Shown: piece after piece, positions 63,533-64,000 of the stretch
Position numbering within the stretch: position 1 is the first letter of the stretch
How the letters are laid out: each line of letters starts with the position of its first letter
Assembly (NCBI GenBank): GCA_945881965.1
Contig: CAMCVS010000002.1
Coordinates: 1 to 64,000, forward strand
Origin: Paracoccus haematequi
GTDB lineage: Bacteria > Pseudomonadota > Alphaproteobacteria > Rhodobacterales > Rhodobacteraceae
Direction of reading: 5' to 3'
DNA: 64,000 bases
Program-made: the position numbers and the translations under genes
The notes under the pieces: model-generated
Told to the model about the DNA's origin: nothing
The model's input: only the letters and a program-made list of their open reading frames with translations
The model's database searches: none

Positions 63533-64000
63533 TCACGCCGCCATCTGGACCGGCGTGAGGACATCCAGCACCACGCCATCCTCCCCCATCCGTCCCCGGA
63601 TCATCTGCCCTGCCAGCACATCGGCATAGTCCGCCTGCCAGTCGCGAAAGCGGTCGTTGCTGACCACCGGGGCCTTCATCTCGCGCGCCCCGGTCAGCAG
63701 TTGCGGGTCGGCGGGGGTGCCGCGTGGCACCACGATCACCTGCCGCGACGACAGGCCCAACAGGCGCGCAAGCTCGTGATCGCGGGCATAACGCCCGACA
63801 AGATGATAGCCCGCGTTGGCATCAAACCAGACCACCGGTTGCCATCCTGCTTGGCGCAATGCGGCGACCACGGCCACAACCGTGTCGATCCGGGGCGTAT
63901 TGTCGCGCCAGTACATCACGTTGGACCCGTCCACGACGACAGGGGCCGCAGGCGTGTCGGATCGGCGCGGCGCACTCCGCCGCAGCAGCAGATACACAAA
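63533..64000 (-). CDS. NYN-domain (Zc3h12a-like) RNase, N-terminus outside window
   Basis: The last ~155 residues of a PIN/NYN-fold nuclease. Acidic catalytic-type motifs are visible: VVVDGSNVMYWRD, PVVWFDANAGYHLV, and VVSNDRFRDWQADY, in the order found in Zc3h12a-like NYN RNases. The leftmost residues (YLLLRRSAPRR) look like the cytoplasmic end of an N-terminal membrane anchor, so the true start lies beyond base 64000; the GTG at 63997 is probably internal. It is convergent with uvrB (33-bp gap). Target RNA unknown. Confidence 0.8.
   Translation of the reverse strand, partial: FVYLLLRRSAPRRSDTPAAPVVVDGSNVMYWRDNTPRIDTVVAVVAALRQAGWQPVVWFDANAGYHLVGRYARDHELARLLGLSSRQVIVVPRGTPADPQLLTGAREMKAPVVSNDRFRDWQADYADVLAGQMIRGRMGEDGVVLDVLTPVQMAA

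Overview
The window is high-GC DNA from an alphaproteobacterium, most likely a marine Rhodobacteraceae (Roseobacter-group) species. The evidence is the rhizobial/roseobacter-type glycerol ABC operon, the NDUFS4-like complex I subunit, the DUF1446/DUF4387 pair, tRNA genes with encoded CCA, and the overall gene style. Genus cannot be fixed from sequence alone.

Layout. (1) 1-1649, plus strand: the end of a 2-aminoethylphosphonate degradation operon (phnX fragment, phnW). (2) 1655-12010, minus strand: one tight glycerol operon, glpD-glpS-glpT-glpP-glpQ-glpU-glpV-glpK, ending in an iron-type alcohol dehydrogenase, with a divergent DeoR-type repressor gene glpR (12298-13059). Glycerol is imported by the ABC transporter, phosphorylated by GlpK and oxidised by GlpD. 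(3) 13125-16160, minus strand: molybdate uptake genes modE-modA-modB-modC, with a perfect palindrome just upstream of modA. (4) 16500-56450, minus strand: a single co-oriented cluster of about 40 kb. In order of transcription it encodes a TolC-like channel, a SapC-family protein, a possible 32-residue peptide, a 9,951-residue LEPR-XLL/RTX/beta-helix protein, a GAF-HlyD membrane protein, a PqqD-M50-protease-HlyD fusion, a truncated SecA-like ATPase, a small HlyD-type adaptor and an Omp85-type barrel without POTRA domains. (5) 56451-57820: non-coding, decayed DNA with a nonsense-broken small gene and a diverged tandem duplication. (6) 57870-58156: tRNA-Ser(GCU) and tRNA-Arg(UCU). (7) 58214-64000: GNAT acetyltransferase, AtuA/DUF4387 pair, NDUFS4-like subunit, zinc-ribbon protein, uvrB, and the end of a NYN-domain RNase gene.

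The most interesting region is (4). It has TolC, two or three HlyD-like adaptors and an RTX-containing giant substrate, but no HlyB/LapB-type ABC exporter. The only ATPase in it is a SecA paralogue whose helical scaffold and C-terminal region are missing, placed next to a membrane metalloprotease/adaptor fusion. I infer a dedicated export and processing machine for the giant surface protein that does not follow the standard type I plan. The block sits immediately 3' of tRNA-Ser(GCU), and a diverged copy of that tRNA's 3' end and terminator lies at its far end (16327-16384), in the same orientation. This fits an island inserted at the tRNA, although no integrase is visible in the window.
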